A DNA stretch of 64,000 nucleotides from Lagopus muta (Eukaryota; Chordata; Aves; Galliformes; Phasianidae). Every line of letters starts with the position of its first letter. The first letter of the stretch is position 1. The notes below the pieces were generated by a model. The model did not search any database. It was given only the letters and a program-made list of their open reading frames with translations, and was not told where the DNA came from. The position numbers were made by a program, and so were the translations under genes. The DNA lies in NCBI RefSeq assembly GCF_023343835.1, contig NC_064433.1, positions 71,260,032-71,324,031 of the forward strand, written 5' to 3'. This document shows positions 33,233 to 47,139 of this stretch, piece after piece.

Positions 33233-34850
33233 CAGTCCCATCCAGCCTGGCCTTGAATGCTTAAAGAAATAGGGCATTTACAACCTATTCCAGTGTCTCA
33301 CCATCTTCTGAAAAATTTCTTCCCAGTATCTACTTAAAATCTCTCCTCTGTTTGTGTTAAAATATTCTCCTTTTTCTTATCGCTGTCAGACTATGTAAAA
33401 AGTCACTCTTACATTTATAAGCTCCCTTTAGGTACTTAACAGTTACGGTGAGATCACTGGAGCCTTCTCTTCTCCAAAATGAGCAAGCCCAGCTCCTTCA
33501 ACCTTTCTTCATAGAAGAGATGCTCGAGTCCTCTGTTCATCTTCATAGTCCTTCGCTGGACATGCTCCAACATTTCCAGAACCTTCTTGTGCTGGGGGCC
33601 CCAGGCCTAGGTGCAGTACTGCAGGTGGTGCCTCAGGAGGACAGTGAAAAGTGGGACAATCACTTCCCTTGTTTTGCTGGCCGCTCCTCTTTTGATGAAG
33701 CCCAGGATACCATTGGCCTTCTGGGCTGAAAACACACACTGCTGGCTCATGTCTACCTTTTCATCCACCAAAATCCACAAGTCCTTCTCTGCAGGGCTGC
33801 TTTTAGTGAGTTCTTCTCCCAGTTTGTATACATACCTGGGATTACCCTGGCCCAAGTGTGACACATGGCACTTTATCAAGGTTCATGCAGGCCCAATTCT
33901 AAAGCTTGGCTTCTGGATGGCATTCTGTACTTTCGTTAGTTCAAGTGTACCACTCAACTTAGTGTTATTGGCAAACTTGCTGAGAATGAATTTAATTGAA
34001 ACTTTTCAAACCTGCCCAGGTCCCTCTGGATGGATGGCATCTCATCCTTCTATTGTGTCAACTGCACCACTCAGCGTGGTGTCACTGGTGAACTTGCTGA
34101 GGATACACTCAATTGCATTGTCTATTTCATTGATAAAGATGTTGAAGAGCACTAGACCCAAGATGGAACCCTGAGGGGCACAACTCATGACTGGCCTCTA
34201 CCTGCTCAAAGAGCTGTTGACCACAATCCTGTTGTTGTCCAACCACCTCTTTATTCTCCAAATAGTCCAACCTTCATCTCTCCCCAGTTTAGAAACAAGT
34301 CCAGGTAGAAGACATCTGTTACCCTCCCTCTGTCTACCATCATTCTATCATAGAAGGCCACCAGTCAGGAACGACCTGCCCTTGGTGAAGTTGGGCTGAC
34401 TGTGTTGGGTCGCCTCCTTATCTTGCATGTGGATTAACTTCTCTTCCAGGGTGATCTGCTCCATCACCTTCCCAGACAGGGAAGGCAGAAGCGAGTCTCA
34501 CCAAAATGTAGTACCCACAGTCTTCCCTTTTTCCCCTCTCTTAAAAATGGGAGTGGTGTTTCCCTTTTTCCAATCACCCAAGACTTTGTCTGTCAGCTAA
34601 AACCTCAAATATAGTGGGGAGCACCTTGGCAGCCACATCAGCCAGTTCCCCCCAGGACCCCAGGATGTATGTCATCTGGCCCCATAGACTTGCACATATG
34701 CAGTCTCATGAGTTGATCTAGGACTTGCTCTGCTCTTACAGTGGGAGGGATTTTGCTTACCTGACTATTTGGCATGTCTCCTAGCATTAAGGCTTTGTAG
34801 AAGAAGGGGAGACAAGAGTCAAGAGAAATCCTTGCGGGGGACAAGACTCT
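33233..34850 (-). repeat. Long antisense CR1 copy with internal duplication
   Basis: About 1.6 kb of CR1 read in reverse, from the 3'-proximal part (CATCCAGCCTGGCCTTGAAT) through AGGTCCCTCTGGATGG and CAGGTAGAAGACATCTGTTA to the RT start (CTGGCCCCATAGACTTGCAC). A segment of about 100 bases occurs twice (33,911-34,000 and 34,021-34,120). The 187-codon plus-strand frame at 33,611 is an antisense artefact of this copy. Confidence 0.93.
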
Positions 34851-36180
34851 TATTGTATGAATAATTAATGCAAAATTGAATAATTATTCTATTTTTTTAT
34901 GGGACTTTTAATGTTTATCTGATATGAAGTTCATAAGAGTAATGATTAATCCAAGCATGGTATTGCTTATGGTAAGAAATGCTTGGCAAGTAGGTATATT
35001 GATTTTGAGGGACAAGACTTGTAGCAGATTAAAGTATAAAAATTATACATGGTTATGATGATAATTAGAGCTGAATTAGTGCTGCCACCTTTGAAATTAA
35101 AATGTGACCTTGTCCATACAGCTGCTGTATGTTTGTACAGGTTTCAGGGGAAGCAGACAAGCCCAGAATGAAACTGGCCCCAGTTCACTGCAGTCAGCTA
35201 TGTGCTGGGACCATGAAATGAATGACTTCTGTTCAGACTCGTATGTAAGAGATAAATACACAACCCAAAATGTCAAAGCAAGGAGGCATCAGTGTAGATG
35301 AGATTTGTCTGAATCAGAGGACTAAAATGAGGTAAATTTCTAGGACCTTGCTGGTATATCATTATCATGTGTACCTGGTGCTAGGGGAAAAAAAAACCAA
35401 AACTAAGCAACTAATTGAATCTTTTAATATATCTTCTTGTTTGTCAAACCATATGAGGAAATTTGGTGTGATTTTCATGATGATGTAGTTATTTATTTTC
35501 TTCTAAACCAGCCTTATTCAGAAAAATGTCTGTTGTGAGAATGGGCCCCAGTCTTACAGCAATGATAAAATGTTCCACCAAAGCGAACCTGCCTTGCTGT
35601 TTTTTGCTGGTTAGGGCTCTGCATCATTAAAATTATGGGAATTTAAAAACTGTCAGGAAAGGCAAATTGAGTAATACATCTCTTTTGTTGCTGTTAATAG
35701 TGTGTGATTTTGTGTGTGTGTGTGCGCGTACTTTCTTCAATCAGCATGTAATTTGGCACATGAGCTAAATTACAACAAAGAGAAAGGAAATATCCTTAGA
35801 ATTCAGTCATGAAATGAGACAGACTGGATGACCATTTTTTTTTTTTTGCGACAGAAGATTGTAGATTTGACACTGCACAGTGCACAGTGGGACACAAGGA
35901 ATTATCTGCCTGAGAATAATGCAAGAGATGCCTTTGGGCTGCTCATGGCTCAAAGAAGATGTCTTTGACTCGCAGGGCCTGAGAGGAGATCATGGCTCCC
36001 ATGGTGCAGATAACCAGGGTGGGACAGTGGTGTGAAGGGATGGGACTGTGCCAGATGTGCCTGCAGGAGGAAGAGAGCAGGGATGGAGGCCCTGTGTTTA
36101 CAAAAGGAGTACAGAAAGCTGTGGGTGAACATCAGTATGTCAGTCTTTCTTGAGTGTATTAGTTCTGAGCCTGTGAGACT
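34851..36180. other. Spacer, no gene seen
   Basis: AT-rich non-coding sequence. It holds a short GT run near 35,714-35,728 and a poly-T run near 35,836-35,847. No recognisable exon or repeat family. Confidence 0.7.
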
Positions 36181-36275
36181 GAATCACAGAATCACAGAAT
36201 TGTAGATGTTGGAAGGGACCTCCAGAGATCATCGAGTCCAACCCCCCTGCCAAAGCAGGTTCCCTACACCACATG
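36181..36275 (-). repeat. CR1 3' tail (antisense)
   Basis: It begins GAATCACAGAATCACAGAAT and continues GGAAGGGACCTCCAGAGATC, then TCCAACCCCCCTGCC. Heavily 5'-truncated copy of under 100 bases. Confidence 0.92.
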
Positions 36276-36439
36276 TGAGGTGTTCATCAGCTCAGAGGTG
36301 AGAATTGCCTGCTTCCTGATTTTTTTCTCTGCTTGGTCCAATTGGCAGATGATGTCCTACTTCTTCTTCCCTTCATCCCTCCTTTCTTCCCTCCCACTCT
36401 CTTGACTCCTTTCCTCGCAGAACAAGTGGCTGGCTGATG

Positions 36440-36600
36440 TTGGCAGGGACCTGAGGGTCCACCTGGCCCAACCCGTTCTCAAGCAGCGACGCCCGGAGCA
36501 GGGTGCCCAAGATCACGCTCAAGCAGATTCTGAAAGCCTCCGAGGAGGAGAACCCACTGCCTCCAGGACCTACTGCCCCGGCTTCCCTCCCTCCGTCCCC
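36440..36600 (-). repeat. CR1-like 3' fragment (antisense, diverged)
   Basis: GGTCCACCTGGCCCAACCC, then a stretch resembling antisense CR1 (AGCAGGGTGCCCAAGATCAC) in the right order but diverged and CpG-rich. It could be a different CR1 subfamily from the tail at 36,181. Confidence 0.6.
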
Positions 36601-37239
36601 CGCTCCTTGCTTTTCCCGCTTCCGTCAGTAGATGTCAGTGAGCTCCACTCCATGCTCCTGGAGCCTCCGGGCTGTCTCTCAGACATCCTGCGTGGAGAAA
36701 TCCCTTGTGAAATGCAGAGGAAACATTTGGCAGATAAGTCAGTGGAGGAGGCAGTTCAAGAGCAGTAATCTGACAGGGAGAAGTGTTTGGGGAGATTTTC
36801 CTTGGTGAGCCAGAGCAAACTCTCTGATGTTGATAGTGCATGCACTGTGCGAAGCTGCAGGAAGGAGTTTTATGGCTGGTTAAAACAGATTCAGCTCCAG
36901 CAAAGCTGCTGTTTTAGCAGAGACAGCCAACATAATGGTGTCAGAGCTGTATATAGTAAATACCTCATCTATGTCACTGTGTTAATATAGAGTCCTCGTG
37001 TTTTTAGTACCCTTGTAAAGTCCCCCACGTGTTTTAGAAAAACTCATCCAATTCTGACTTTGCAGATGCAGCATAATCTTAGGCAGATTGCTTATTGTGA
37101 TAGGCCTGGTTTGCCCACCTGTAAAATGAAGCTCATAATAACCACATGCCTATTGTTCCCAGGGCTGTGGCATATATTACCTGTTTCACACCTGACTTGA
37201 GGGTAGTTTATAAACACGAGGGTGACTGACTTTTTACAT

Positions 37240-37478
37240 GGTCTGATAGTGATTGGACAAGGGGGGTGGTTTTAAACTCAAAGAGCACAGGCTGCCCAGG
37301 GAAGCTGTGGGTGTCCAATCCCTGGAGGTGTTCAAGGCCAGGTTGGATGGGACTCTGTGCAGCCTGATCTAGTGGATGGCAGCCCTGCTCACAGTAGGGT
37401 GTTCAAACTAAGTAATCTTTGATGTTCCCTCCACTTTATAATTACATGATTCTGTGATTCTATGATTCTATGACTCAA
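37240..37478 (+). repeat. CR1 3' end (sense)
   Basis: GGCTGCCCAGGGAAGCTGTG, GTGTTCAAGGCCAGGTTGGA, and a tandem tail GATTCTGTGATTCTATGATT. 5'-truncated. Confidence 0.94.
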
Positions 37479-37565
37479 ACAGTTAAACTGCAGCAGGAAT
37501 GGGGATGTTATGCTCTGAGACAGACATGCTCATTCAGGATCCCTATTCTTGTCCTTTTTGTATTG

Positions 37566-37604
37566 AACTGCAAAAAACAACGCAAAACAAAACAAAACAA
37601 AACA
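37566..37604 (+). repeat. (AAAAC)n microsatellite
   Basis: Four to five clean AAAAC units flanked by imperfect ones. Confidence 0.9.
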
Positions 37605-38714
37605 ATGCCTGCTTGTAAAGACAGCTGATAAATGTAGTTAGGGAAAATGCTCTTTTTAATAAAAGAGCTGTGAAACCCCTGGAGACTATCTTTCAAGTAA
37701 CTGAATGTGTGCAGGTACAGCCTGTTGTACTGCTTTGGCCCACATTGGAGGTAAGTGTGCAGTAGGCTCATTGATATCATTTTGTCAGCACATCCCAACC
37801 CGAGGCAGTTTCACTGCTGATGACACATCCATGGTGATGACAGATTGAGACAGAGGAAGGTGGGGTTCTGCGCCTGGCCTGCCTGTGCTATCTGTGATAT
37901 CTGTGGGGAACTGAGTGAGCCTGGAAATGGACTGTGCTGAAAGCAGCAGTGGAAGGCACTCAGTTCCTGTTTTCCAGTGAGGAGACAAGGTTTTCTTTTT
38001 GTGTGGTGACAGAGGAAATAGACACAACATTCGAGCTGGTTATCCAGAGAAGGAGGCTGAATACAATCACACTTCTTTTTCTTTGTTGCAGAGAGCCTGG
38101 CAGGCCTGGGAGAAGAAGGTCTAAATACTTTGTCAGTTTTTTGTATTAGGGATCACAGAAATATGTCTCCTATAGATGCCAGAGTAGGTGGTCTGACTAT
38201 AGCCCTTAATGCCTCTGTGCCTCAGCTCCCTCTTTCTTAAGATACTGATAGGGATACTTGCAGCAGAAATCTCTCACAGACTGATATTTTTTGCACTTTG
38301 TAAATACAGTGGCAAAATACGTAGGCAGAGCAATATCATTTGCTATTATACTTCCAGAGCTGGCTTTTTAAACAGGAGCTTGCATGTTTTGGAAACAGAA
38401 TGAGGTAGGGCTGGAAACAGAAGATGTGCTCAGTCTGACTGTGGAGCAGGATGGGATAAGAGGCTGCTCACAACCTGTCCTACTGGCTATCGAGCCATGC
38501 TGTTGGGCATCAAGCTTGGAAGGTCTGCAGCTGAGGGCCACTGATATTGGACACCCCATCAAAAAATAAGAGAAATCCACCACCTGGGCAACTCACCTTT
38601 ATAAAAAATGTCAGATCTTCTGGAGCTGTATGTTGGTGTTTGAGAACATGAGAGTTATGTATGCCAGCAGGAGTTCTCCACAAGAAGGGTCACAGAAACT
38701 GTTCTGTGTTAGGG

Positions 38715-39678
38715 CAGAGGCCGGTCATAAGCAGTGTCCCTCAGGAGTCCGGTGCTTTTCAACATCATCTTCAATGACACAGACGATGGCATCAAGTGCA
38801 CCTTCAGCAAGTTTGCAGATGATACCAAGCTGAACGGTACAGTCAATACAGTGGAGGGAAGGGAAGCCATCCAGATGGACCTGAACAGGCTGGAGAAATG
38901 GGCCCATGTGAACCTAATGAGGTTCAACAAGGCCAAGTGCAAGATGTGCCAGGTGTTTATACATACTGAATGAAGAACGCCTTGTGACAGCCCTGTGGAG
39001 AAGAACTTGGGGGTCCTGGTGGGTGAGAAGCTGGATATGGGCCAGAAGTGTGCGCCTGCAGCCCAAAAGGCCAACTGTGTTCTGGGCTGCATTAAAAAAG
39101 GAGTGACTACCTGGGAGAGGGAGGTGATTGTCCCACTCTATTCAGCTCTTGTGAGGCTTCATCTGGAGTACTGCGTCCAGGCCTGGGACCTCCCAGTATA
39201 AGAAAGACATGGAGCTCTTGGAGCTGGTCCAGAGGAGGGCCACTAAGATGATGAGAGGGCTGGAGCACCTCTCCTATGAAGAAAGGTTGAGGGAACTGGG
39301 TTTGTTTAGCTTGGCGAAGAGAAGGCTCCAGAGGTCCTCATTTGACCTTTCAATACTTGAAGGGAGTATATAAATAGAAGGGGGAACGGCTGTTTACAAG
39401 AGTGGATAGTGATAGGACAAGGGAGAACGCTTCTAAACTGAGACAGGGGAGGTTTAGGTTAGGTATTAGGAAGAAGTTTTTCACACAGAGCGTTGTAACG
39501 CACTGGAACAGGTTTTGCACAGAGGTTGTGGATGCCCCATCCATGGAGACATTCAAGGCCAGGCTGAATGTGGCTCTGGGCAGCCTGGTCTGGTGGCACA
39601 TATCAAGGGGATTGAGACTAGGTGATCTTTATGGTCCTTTTCAACTGAGGCCATTGTATGATTCTATGATTCTATGAA
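38715..39678 (+). repeat. CR1 LINE 3' portion (sense)
   Basis: Nearly 1 kb of sense CR1, from just before the catalytic box to the tail GATTCTATGATTCTATGA. The box is conserved as FADDTKLNGTVN, with the following stretch also readable, but downstream frames are broken. 5'-truncated, so inactive. Confidence 0.94.
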
Positions 39679-42600
39679 ACTTTCATGTCCTGAAGTGGCT
39701 CTGTTACAGGCAGTGGTGCTTTTGGGCTTCATCATGTTGTACAATGCAATACAGAAGGCATGTAATAAATTCCCTTAGCCTGTGGGCACCAAATGTTTGA
39801 CTTAAGGAGAAAAGGGTCTAATGTGGGTCTTAACACCTCAGGTGGATTTCCTAGTAAGCCCAGGCATAAGATATTCATACTGAAAATATTTGGGTTGCTT
39901 TGTAAAAGTAGAAATCTGGAGATCTGTTCATTGTTGAAGAGAGAAACAGAAAAGAAATGATGTAACTGCAAGTTCTTTCATAGGATGTGGGAAGATAAGA
40001 ATGTGTTTGGAGGTGAAAAGCAGACATTCTTATGAGTGCAGGAAAAGAACTGTTCTTTGGGAAGTTGTGATATGAGAAGCATGGAAATGGAACATACATA
40101 GAGATACAAGTCTCAGAGACCTGGTGGGTGCAGTTACAAAAATGATGTGTAACCAATGGAGGTGTAAAGAACCAGTGAGAAGGGGAGGGGGGAAAAAAAG
40201 TAAGAAAGAAAGATCCCAGCATATACAACAGGTTATTCTTACTTTTATTTAACTCCTTTTTTATTCTTTTTTTTTTTTTTTTTTTTTCCTGTAAAATAGA
40301 AAAATGACAACATTGGTCCAAAATCAAATTGCCTGTGGAACAGCACTTGTTTTATTCTGCATCTGATACAGAGGCTTCCAGTACCTGCTTTGAAGCTGAG
40401 GTATTCTTTTAGTCCCATTTTGCTTTACACATCTCTATAGTTAACGAGTGGAGGGAAGTGCTTCCTCAGCCCAGACACTGAACCTGATTCAGCCAATATC
40501 TTTTGGTGAAACTGCACAAGTGACTTCTAATAAGAGTTTGAAGATATATGAGTATTCATGGCATAGTATATACGAGTGTATCTGTGTTATCTGCTATCCT
40601 GACAAAAAAAAAGAGATGGAAGAAGATGTCTCCATATAGGGTTGACTGTGCTGTTTGGTATTCAGTGTGGTTATTGTACTTTGACAATGATAAAACATTT
40701 TGCTGCCTGGCATTGACTTCACCACTGAAGAGCTGGTGCCTGTTGACCAGGGAAAGATATATTTCTGTTATATGGAAGCTCTCTGTTAAATATTAACTTC
40801 TTGTTGCTGAGCTTACAGGTCATTTTATTGTATCTGCAGATCTCTTGACACACAAGGATATTTGTCCTGTGATGAGAATTTACTTTGTCTGTTTCACTGT
40901 TAATTTTTTGGTTGAAAACTTAGGCCTTCATCTGAATGTGCATTTTCAGTAAATGTCTGCTTTCCACATAAAATAATTTTGGTCAAAAGCTAGCATTTCT
41001 TAACTTTCATCCAAAAGACTTTAATTTTATGACAGTCATTGTGTGAAAGTATGTGCTCCTCAAGTCAACTTGAGGATTTTATATTGGAAACTTCCTGTTT
41101 TTCACACAGTTTCATAGCTAAGCAAAGCAGTTCATGTGCCAGGCCAAGAAGAAGAACAGAAGATGGACAGTGAACTGCCTGTAACTATTCCTTATTTGGG
41201 AGAGGAGTCTTTAAGCTAAGATGTGTTTAATGCAAAAGCAGAAAAGAATCATTTTTTTTGGTGGAAGGGAGGCATATGTTGTGAAAAACATAATCCTGAC
41301 CCCTCATCCCACAATTTCAAGGTCTGAAATATCTACTGCTACCCCCTCTTGCAGACATGGGAAGTAATAAAGCCAAGGAATTGTCTGAAATTCTCTTTCT
41401 CATGCACAGATCTGTGCTAGTTGAACAGGACAGAGCTTCCACCTTTAAGCAATCGCGGTTCCCTCCTGCACACGATGAACACCAGTGATTTTTTTCCCAA
41501 ATAATATGTATTGTTGGCACACTGATTCTGGCTGTAAGAAAGAAGGAATTAATATAGAGGGAATGAAGAAAGAGGGATGAACAATGTTATTCCAAAGTAC
41601 TTCCAGGTTCTGTACTCCCTTGGCACAAGAGATGGCTGAAGAGTGCCCAAGGTACAGAGCTGGAGTAGTGTGGTCAGCCAGCTCCCAGACTGACTTGCAC
41701 AACAGCTGTGGATGTGTTCAGAACCAATCTGGTTCGCTGGGAAAGTGTGGAAGTATGAGCAACTTTTCTAGGACAAAGACAGGAATGTTTCAAGGTGAGT
41801 AGTAAGGCATACTACCAGCCCAAATTAGTTCCACCCCTGCTGCCTGCCAGGGGTAGAGAGGATAGGTTTGAAACAGGGCGATAAATGTCCTTGGCTGCCT
41901 GGAGATAGAACAGCCCAACTGGGCACCCTTAGGGATGTCAGGGCTCTGGCTCAACTCCGTATTTAGGGAGACAGTGCCTACTGCCTTGGCTTGAAGGGTG
42001 TTCATGGTGTGCACGATATCTGTCTGTGGCCCAAATATAGGAAGATTTCATGACATGAACAAAGGAATGGAGAGCAGTTGGGAGGTGGATACTACCTCTG
42101 AGAAATGGAAGATGAAAGCTCCAAATGTTGTTTGACCATGAGTACAGAGGCTGTGTACGGTTAGTATAGCTGTTGTAAGCCTTTTATCATGTACTGTGCA
42201 GCAAGCACTTGATCAATATATTGAGCAATAATTACTTTTTAGAGCTTCCAAGCAACCTTAGCTGTGAAACTGTTGTTGTTTCCAATAGAAAAAAAAAAAA
42301 GAAAGAAAAAACAACACAGGATGAAAAAAATGGGTTTACATGTATTTTGTTCTTTCCTTTTGAGGTTAACAATGCCACTCATCTCTCTGCAAAACCATAG
42401 TGAAAATAACTGCATTCCACTGAAATGAAGCAACTCCAAACTAATCCATTTGAAGAAAATTCCATCCTTTACTCTTCTTCTTTTTTTTTTTTTTTTAAAG
42501 AAATAGCAAGCGAGTTTTAACTCTGAGTTTTCATAATGATAGAGCAGGAGCTTTCTCCACCATCCCAGATTTGAAATGCATCTGATGCAGGCCTATAGAG

Positions 42601-45600
42601 ACAGGGGACTGTTATTAGAGCTGTGTAAATAATCAAGAAGTAATTGAATAGAAGTCTTCAGCCTTTTTGCTGTTTGTAACTTATTTGTGAGCCTGCCTGG
42701 ATGTCTTGAATGTGTTTGTTGTTTGAAATCATTCTGACCATAATTTTTGTGAATAATCGTTTATTTGTAGCTAGCCTATGAACATTTAGATAATCAAAAT
42801 GTGAGTTGTTTGGACTAGGCAATGGGAGATTTCTGTTCCATGTTTATACAAGTGTAGCTCTGAGATTTGCACCAAGAACACTCAGAGTAAATTAACTTTC
42901 TGCAAACACAGAGATTAACATTAATCTTTCTGGGAAATGTATGTTCATCAAATGTACAATATTCATGGAAAATTTAAAAAAGAGATGAATGCAGTTAAAA
43001 TAATATTTATTTGTAAAGCATTAAAAAGTATTTCCTGTGATCCTGTTTATATCTGAATGAATGACTTAAGTTTCTAGAGTTTGCAGTCAGGAAACTTAAT
43101 TAGACCTAACTTAAATTTCTCCTCAAGCTGGGCACAGCCCCTCGGTCCCGTGGCTCCAGAAGGGTATGTGCATTCTGTCACTTTCTGTGTAGCTGGTGGA
43201 CATCACCTCTTTGCACAAGAAGAAATGTCTGAATAGGCTGGTGAAGGCCTCAGATAGGAGCCCTTGATAACTCAGTTCAGCAGAAACTACCACAGCTCCC
43301 TGGTATTAGGAAAAGTGCCTTGTCTCCTTGCCAGTTCTCAATACAAACGAAGGTAGCATTTCAGCGGGAACCTAGCGTACCAGGGAAGCTCAACATGCAC
43401 AAAGAGGGCCAAGGCAAAGAGAAAGCAAATGCCTCACCCACGTGCCACAACCGCTGCCAGGGCCTGTGGAGCTGCAAACAGATCATTTGGCAGCCAAATG
43501 GGTTTTGTAACCTCCTTACCCTCCAAAAATTAGTATGTACTCGGTGCCTAGAGCGCTCTAAGTGCTGCCTTGTGGCATGTACTTGGCCAGTAGCCTCCAA
43601 GCAGAGTGGCTGACAGCACTGAGTTTACACAGCAGGGATGAGCTAGGAGCAGATCATGTGTTTGGTTTTACCTACAACCCTTTGGTTACTTGTCATGGGT
43701 AGATGGCTTTGTGTTGAGAACACCTTGGAGAATGAAACACAGACATCTTAAAGGAGAAATACTTGATACTGGGTACAAGCTAAGTATCTCCACCTCCTAT
43801 TCAACTTTTGTTTTCAGTAGGGAATAAGGAGTATTTTGCAAACACAACAGTACAATATAACAGTTTTTTATTTAAAAAAAATTCTTCTATTTCCTTGACA
43901 TGATTTTGTTTTTTACACATCATATTTTGAAAGAAAAGTACTACGTAATTTTTTTTTCTGCAAAATTTCCCAGCTCTTGAGTCGTCTGTTTCCAAGGAGC
44001 TATTCTTTGTGCTATTGTATGTGGGAAGGCATTTTCACAGTCCTAGGTTTCTCTTGGCACATCAAAACGCAATGTGAGCTGCCAGCCTTCTGTATCTGCA
44101 CCATGAAAACATGACAGCTCAGTCCACAGAACCGGGGCTGCCCTGTGTCTTGGATGTCAGAAGTCACCAGAGCAATGGAGTCTGCTAAAGATATTCTTTC
44201 TGATGTCTTATAATTTTCTCCAGCAATTGTAACTTTCTCAAATCAGTTTCATTAAAAATTGTCATTGCTGTCACATTAGCTATAGGCTGCCTGGGAACTT
44301 AGTAGAATGTGGGGAATCAGTAAATGGCAGTTAAATTTAAAGCAATGTGGATGAAAGAATCGACTTGGCATCAGGAGATAAAACAAGATGTGAACTTGGA
44401 CAAATCACTTCACTCCATTTCCTTTCCCAAACTTTACCACTTAGGCCATAAATATGCTGGGTTTCCTACCACATTTGAAGAAAAGAAAATTAAACTTATT
44501 TTAAAGGGGAAGGGGAGAAAAATAATCCTGTCCTTTCTTTTACCCTTCCTGCTCCCACCATCTCCATTTTGCTGGGTCCTTTCCACCTCTATCTATGCTC
44601 AGCATAGAGTTCTGGCTCTCACCCTCTTCCCTTGCAGGCATCAGAAAAATAAAAGAGAGAGTGCTGAGTAGTGGAGGTGGAGGGGAGTCATCTGAAGGAG
44701 AGAATACCTGTCCATGCAGCTTGTGACTAGTCCAAGTTGAAATGAGATTTGCATTGGAACAAGGCTTTTTGTGTGTGTGTTTGTGTGTGTGTAAAATGAA
44801 AACAACATCTACAGAATAACATAAGCCAGAATTTTTGTGCTTTGGCTACTGAAAGTTTTGACCAAATTTTGCCAATTTCTATAAGTTGTTTTTTTTTTTT
44901 TTTTCCTCAATTCTCCAATTAAGGAAAAAGAATATATTAAAAAAACCAGGGATCTTTCACATACAGCTCTCTCCTTTTCCTGTTTCTTCTTCTTCTTCTT
45001 TTTTTTTTTTTTTTTTTGGTGAAAGAATCAGTTTTCCATTCACAGTGACATAATAGAGTCTTTTTGCTTCAGAAACCACATAGAAAAAATGTTAAAAAAG
45101 AGTCCAGAACTGGTGGATTTAATGCTTCACTCTTAGCAGTTTGTATTTTTTTTTCATTTAACTTTACCTTTTTTAGATTTGCATTTGTTGGTAACTATTT
45201 TATATGCCCCATGTGCTCCACAGTTCTGCTCCGATGCTGTGCTGCATGGCTGAAGGGTAGCTAGCCAGAGTACAACATGTGATCACCTCATTCCACAGTG
45301 AGCTAACAGCTGATGATACAGGTCTGTGTATATAGCTACCATGTGATCTATGCTGGCTGAGGAAAAATTTTTAACATCAGCTGTTCCCAGACAGCAACCA
45401 TGCATAATTTTGGCCACTACATGATGTGTGCATGAAGGATAATAGAGGGTTGGGATTGATTTATGCTTGAAAAAGTGCATGCAAGGTTGGTAGTGACACT
45501 ACAGACCACAAGAATGATACTTCAGTTGTGTGCAGATTCCCCCTCTTCCTTTCTTCAAAGGAGAAGAATTTTATGCCATTTACTAACAATCTTTGTTTGC

Positions 45601-47139
45601 TTTTTTCTTCCCTCCCCCTGCTTTCTTTGTTCTGTTGTTGGTTTTTTTTTTTAAGTGATATAAGGGCTTGTGGTAATTTTTAAAAGAATTGAAATTAAAG
45701 AGAAGGCAATAAAGGGTCGTAGTGTGGGGAAGTCTTACGAAAACGTTGAAAATGGCTGCAGAAAACACTTGGGCACAGCTTTTCTATGAGGGAGATGGAA
45801 GATGAGGGCTCTTTACTTAAAGACAGAGTTGACTTGCACCTCAGACACTGTGCTGGTACACAGCCCATCTGTCTGCGTTTGCCTTGTGTAATCACATAAC
45901 AAGCTCTCCTGCGCCATGTGCTGACAGCACCCAGCCTGATTCAGGTCTCTGGCTTCTACCTTAGCCTGAATAAACAGGGGTGAGACATTCGTTGAAAAAT
46001 ACAAAGGACATTGGTTCTGAGAAATGCAAGGGAATCTTTCTTGGTGGTAGTCTAAGGGATTTAGGCTTCCAAACATGGGTCCAGAAACCATGATATGCAG
46101 CAAGGATGGAGCAGAGGGCTCACTAGTGATGGATTTTTAATTGCTGGTGATATTTAATGGTTTTTCCATTGATCTAGATTGATCTGCCTCCAGCACAGTC
46201 CTTTTTATCCCCATGAGTAGGAAGAATTTTTGGATGGAACTGAGTAGAGTTTCACCCAGCTCTTAAGGTGTTAAGTCACCCTCATTCCCATTGAGGACAA
46301 TTACACAAGTGTCATTTTTATTACAAATGGTAACACAAAAGTCCCACAACATGACTTTGTCACCAGGAAGGCTAAATTCCACTCATTGGGCATGATGGAG
46401 ACTTGGCCTGAGATGTACACAGAGTCTGGCAGCACCGGCAAAATGGAGATAGTGATGGAACTGTCAAAGCAGATATCTGCCTGCTTCATTTTCATTAGTT
46501 TGGTCACAGTGGGGCTGCTCAGACCAGGCTAAGAGATTTGACTACAGTATGAAGTTTGTCTCTAACCCTTATTAAGAGTAAATTTCTTTCACAGTGGGTA
46601 CATAATGTTGAAGCAGATTTTGCATATGTTCTGAAAATATTCTTCATCCTTTTAACCTTAGACTTTTGTGGCATTGTCTGCAAATATATAAAAAAGAATC
46701 TCTGGGTGTCTCTGTGACTCTGAAGAAGTGTTTCAACCCTGTCTGATCCCAGCGTACTACCAGCAACTCTTGAAACATAAGATATATCTTAATATGTTGA
46801 TATATATAAGATATAGAAAGATAGATTTTGATCTAAAGATCACAAACTTGTTTCTTGCCATTAATCAGAAAGAAACATGAACCTGGAGCAGTGTTTGAAC
46901 AAATGGACAGGATGGTCAAGACCAAGATGCTCAATAGTCCATGTGGGTCTATCTCCAGAGTTTCCCTTCAGAGTCTGTCCCAGCATGGAAATTCATCAAG
47001 TGAGCAGACAGGAAGTGCCCAGCATGGGGAGAACCTGGTTTGGTAGCTCATGTTATACTCTTTCCACTGCATGAATTTACACTGGGACAGTAAGATTTGT
47101 TAACTATCTGATGATCAAGATGAATATTCACATTATTAT
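39679..47139. other. Gene desert segment 1
   Basis: About 7.5 kb of AT-rich sequence with no recognised gene or CR1. Landmarks are homopolymer runs (T near 40,268-40,287; A near 42,290-42,300; T near 42,481-42,496; T near 44,889-44,904 and 45,000-45,018) and a GT run near 44,769-44,792. Frames up to 150 codons, for example at 39,875-40,327 minus, run through homopolymers and are not credible proteins. Confidence 0.65.

Noticed and set aside
33611-34174. 187-codon plus-strand frame
   Set aside because: It lies wholly in the antisense of a CR1 copy and is not a host gene.
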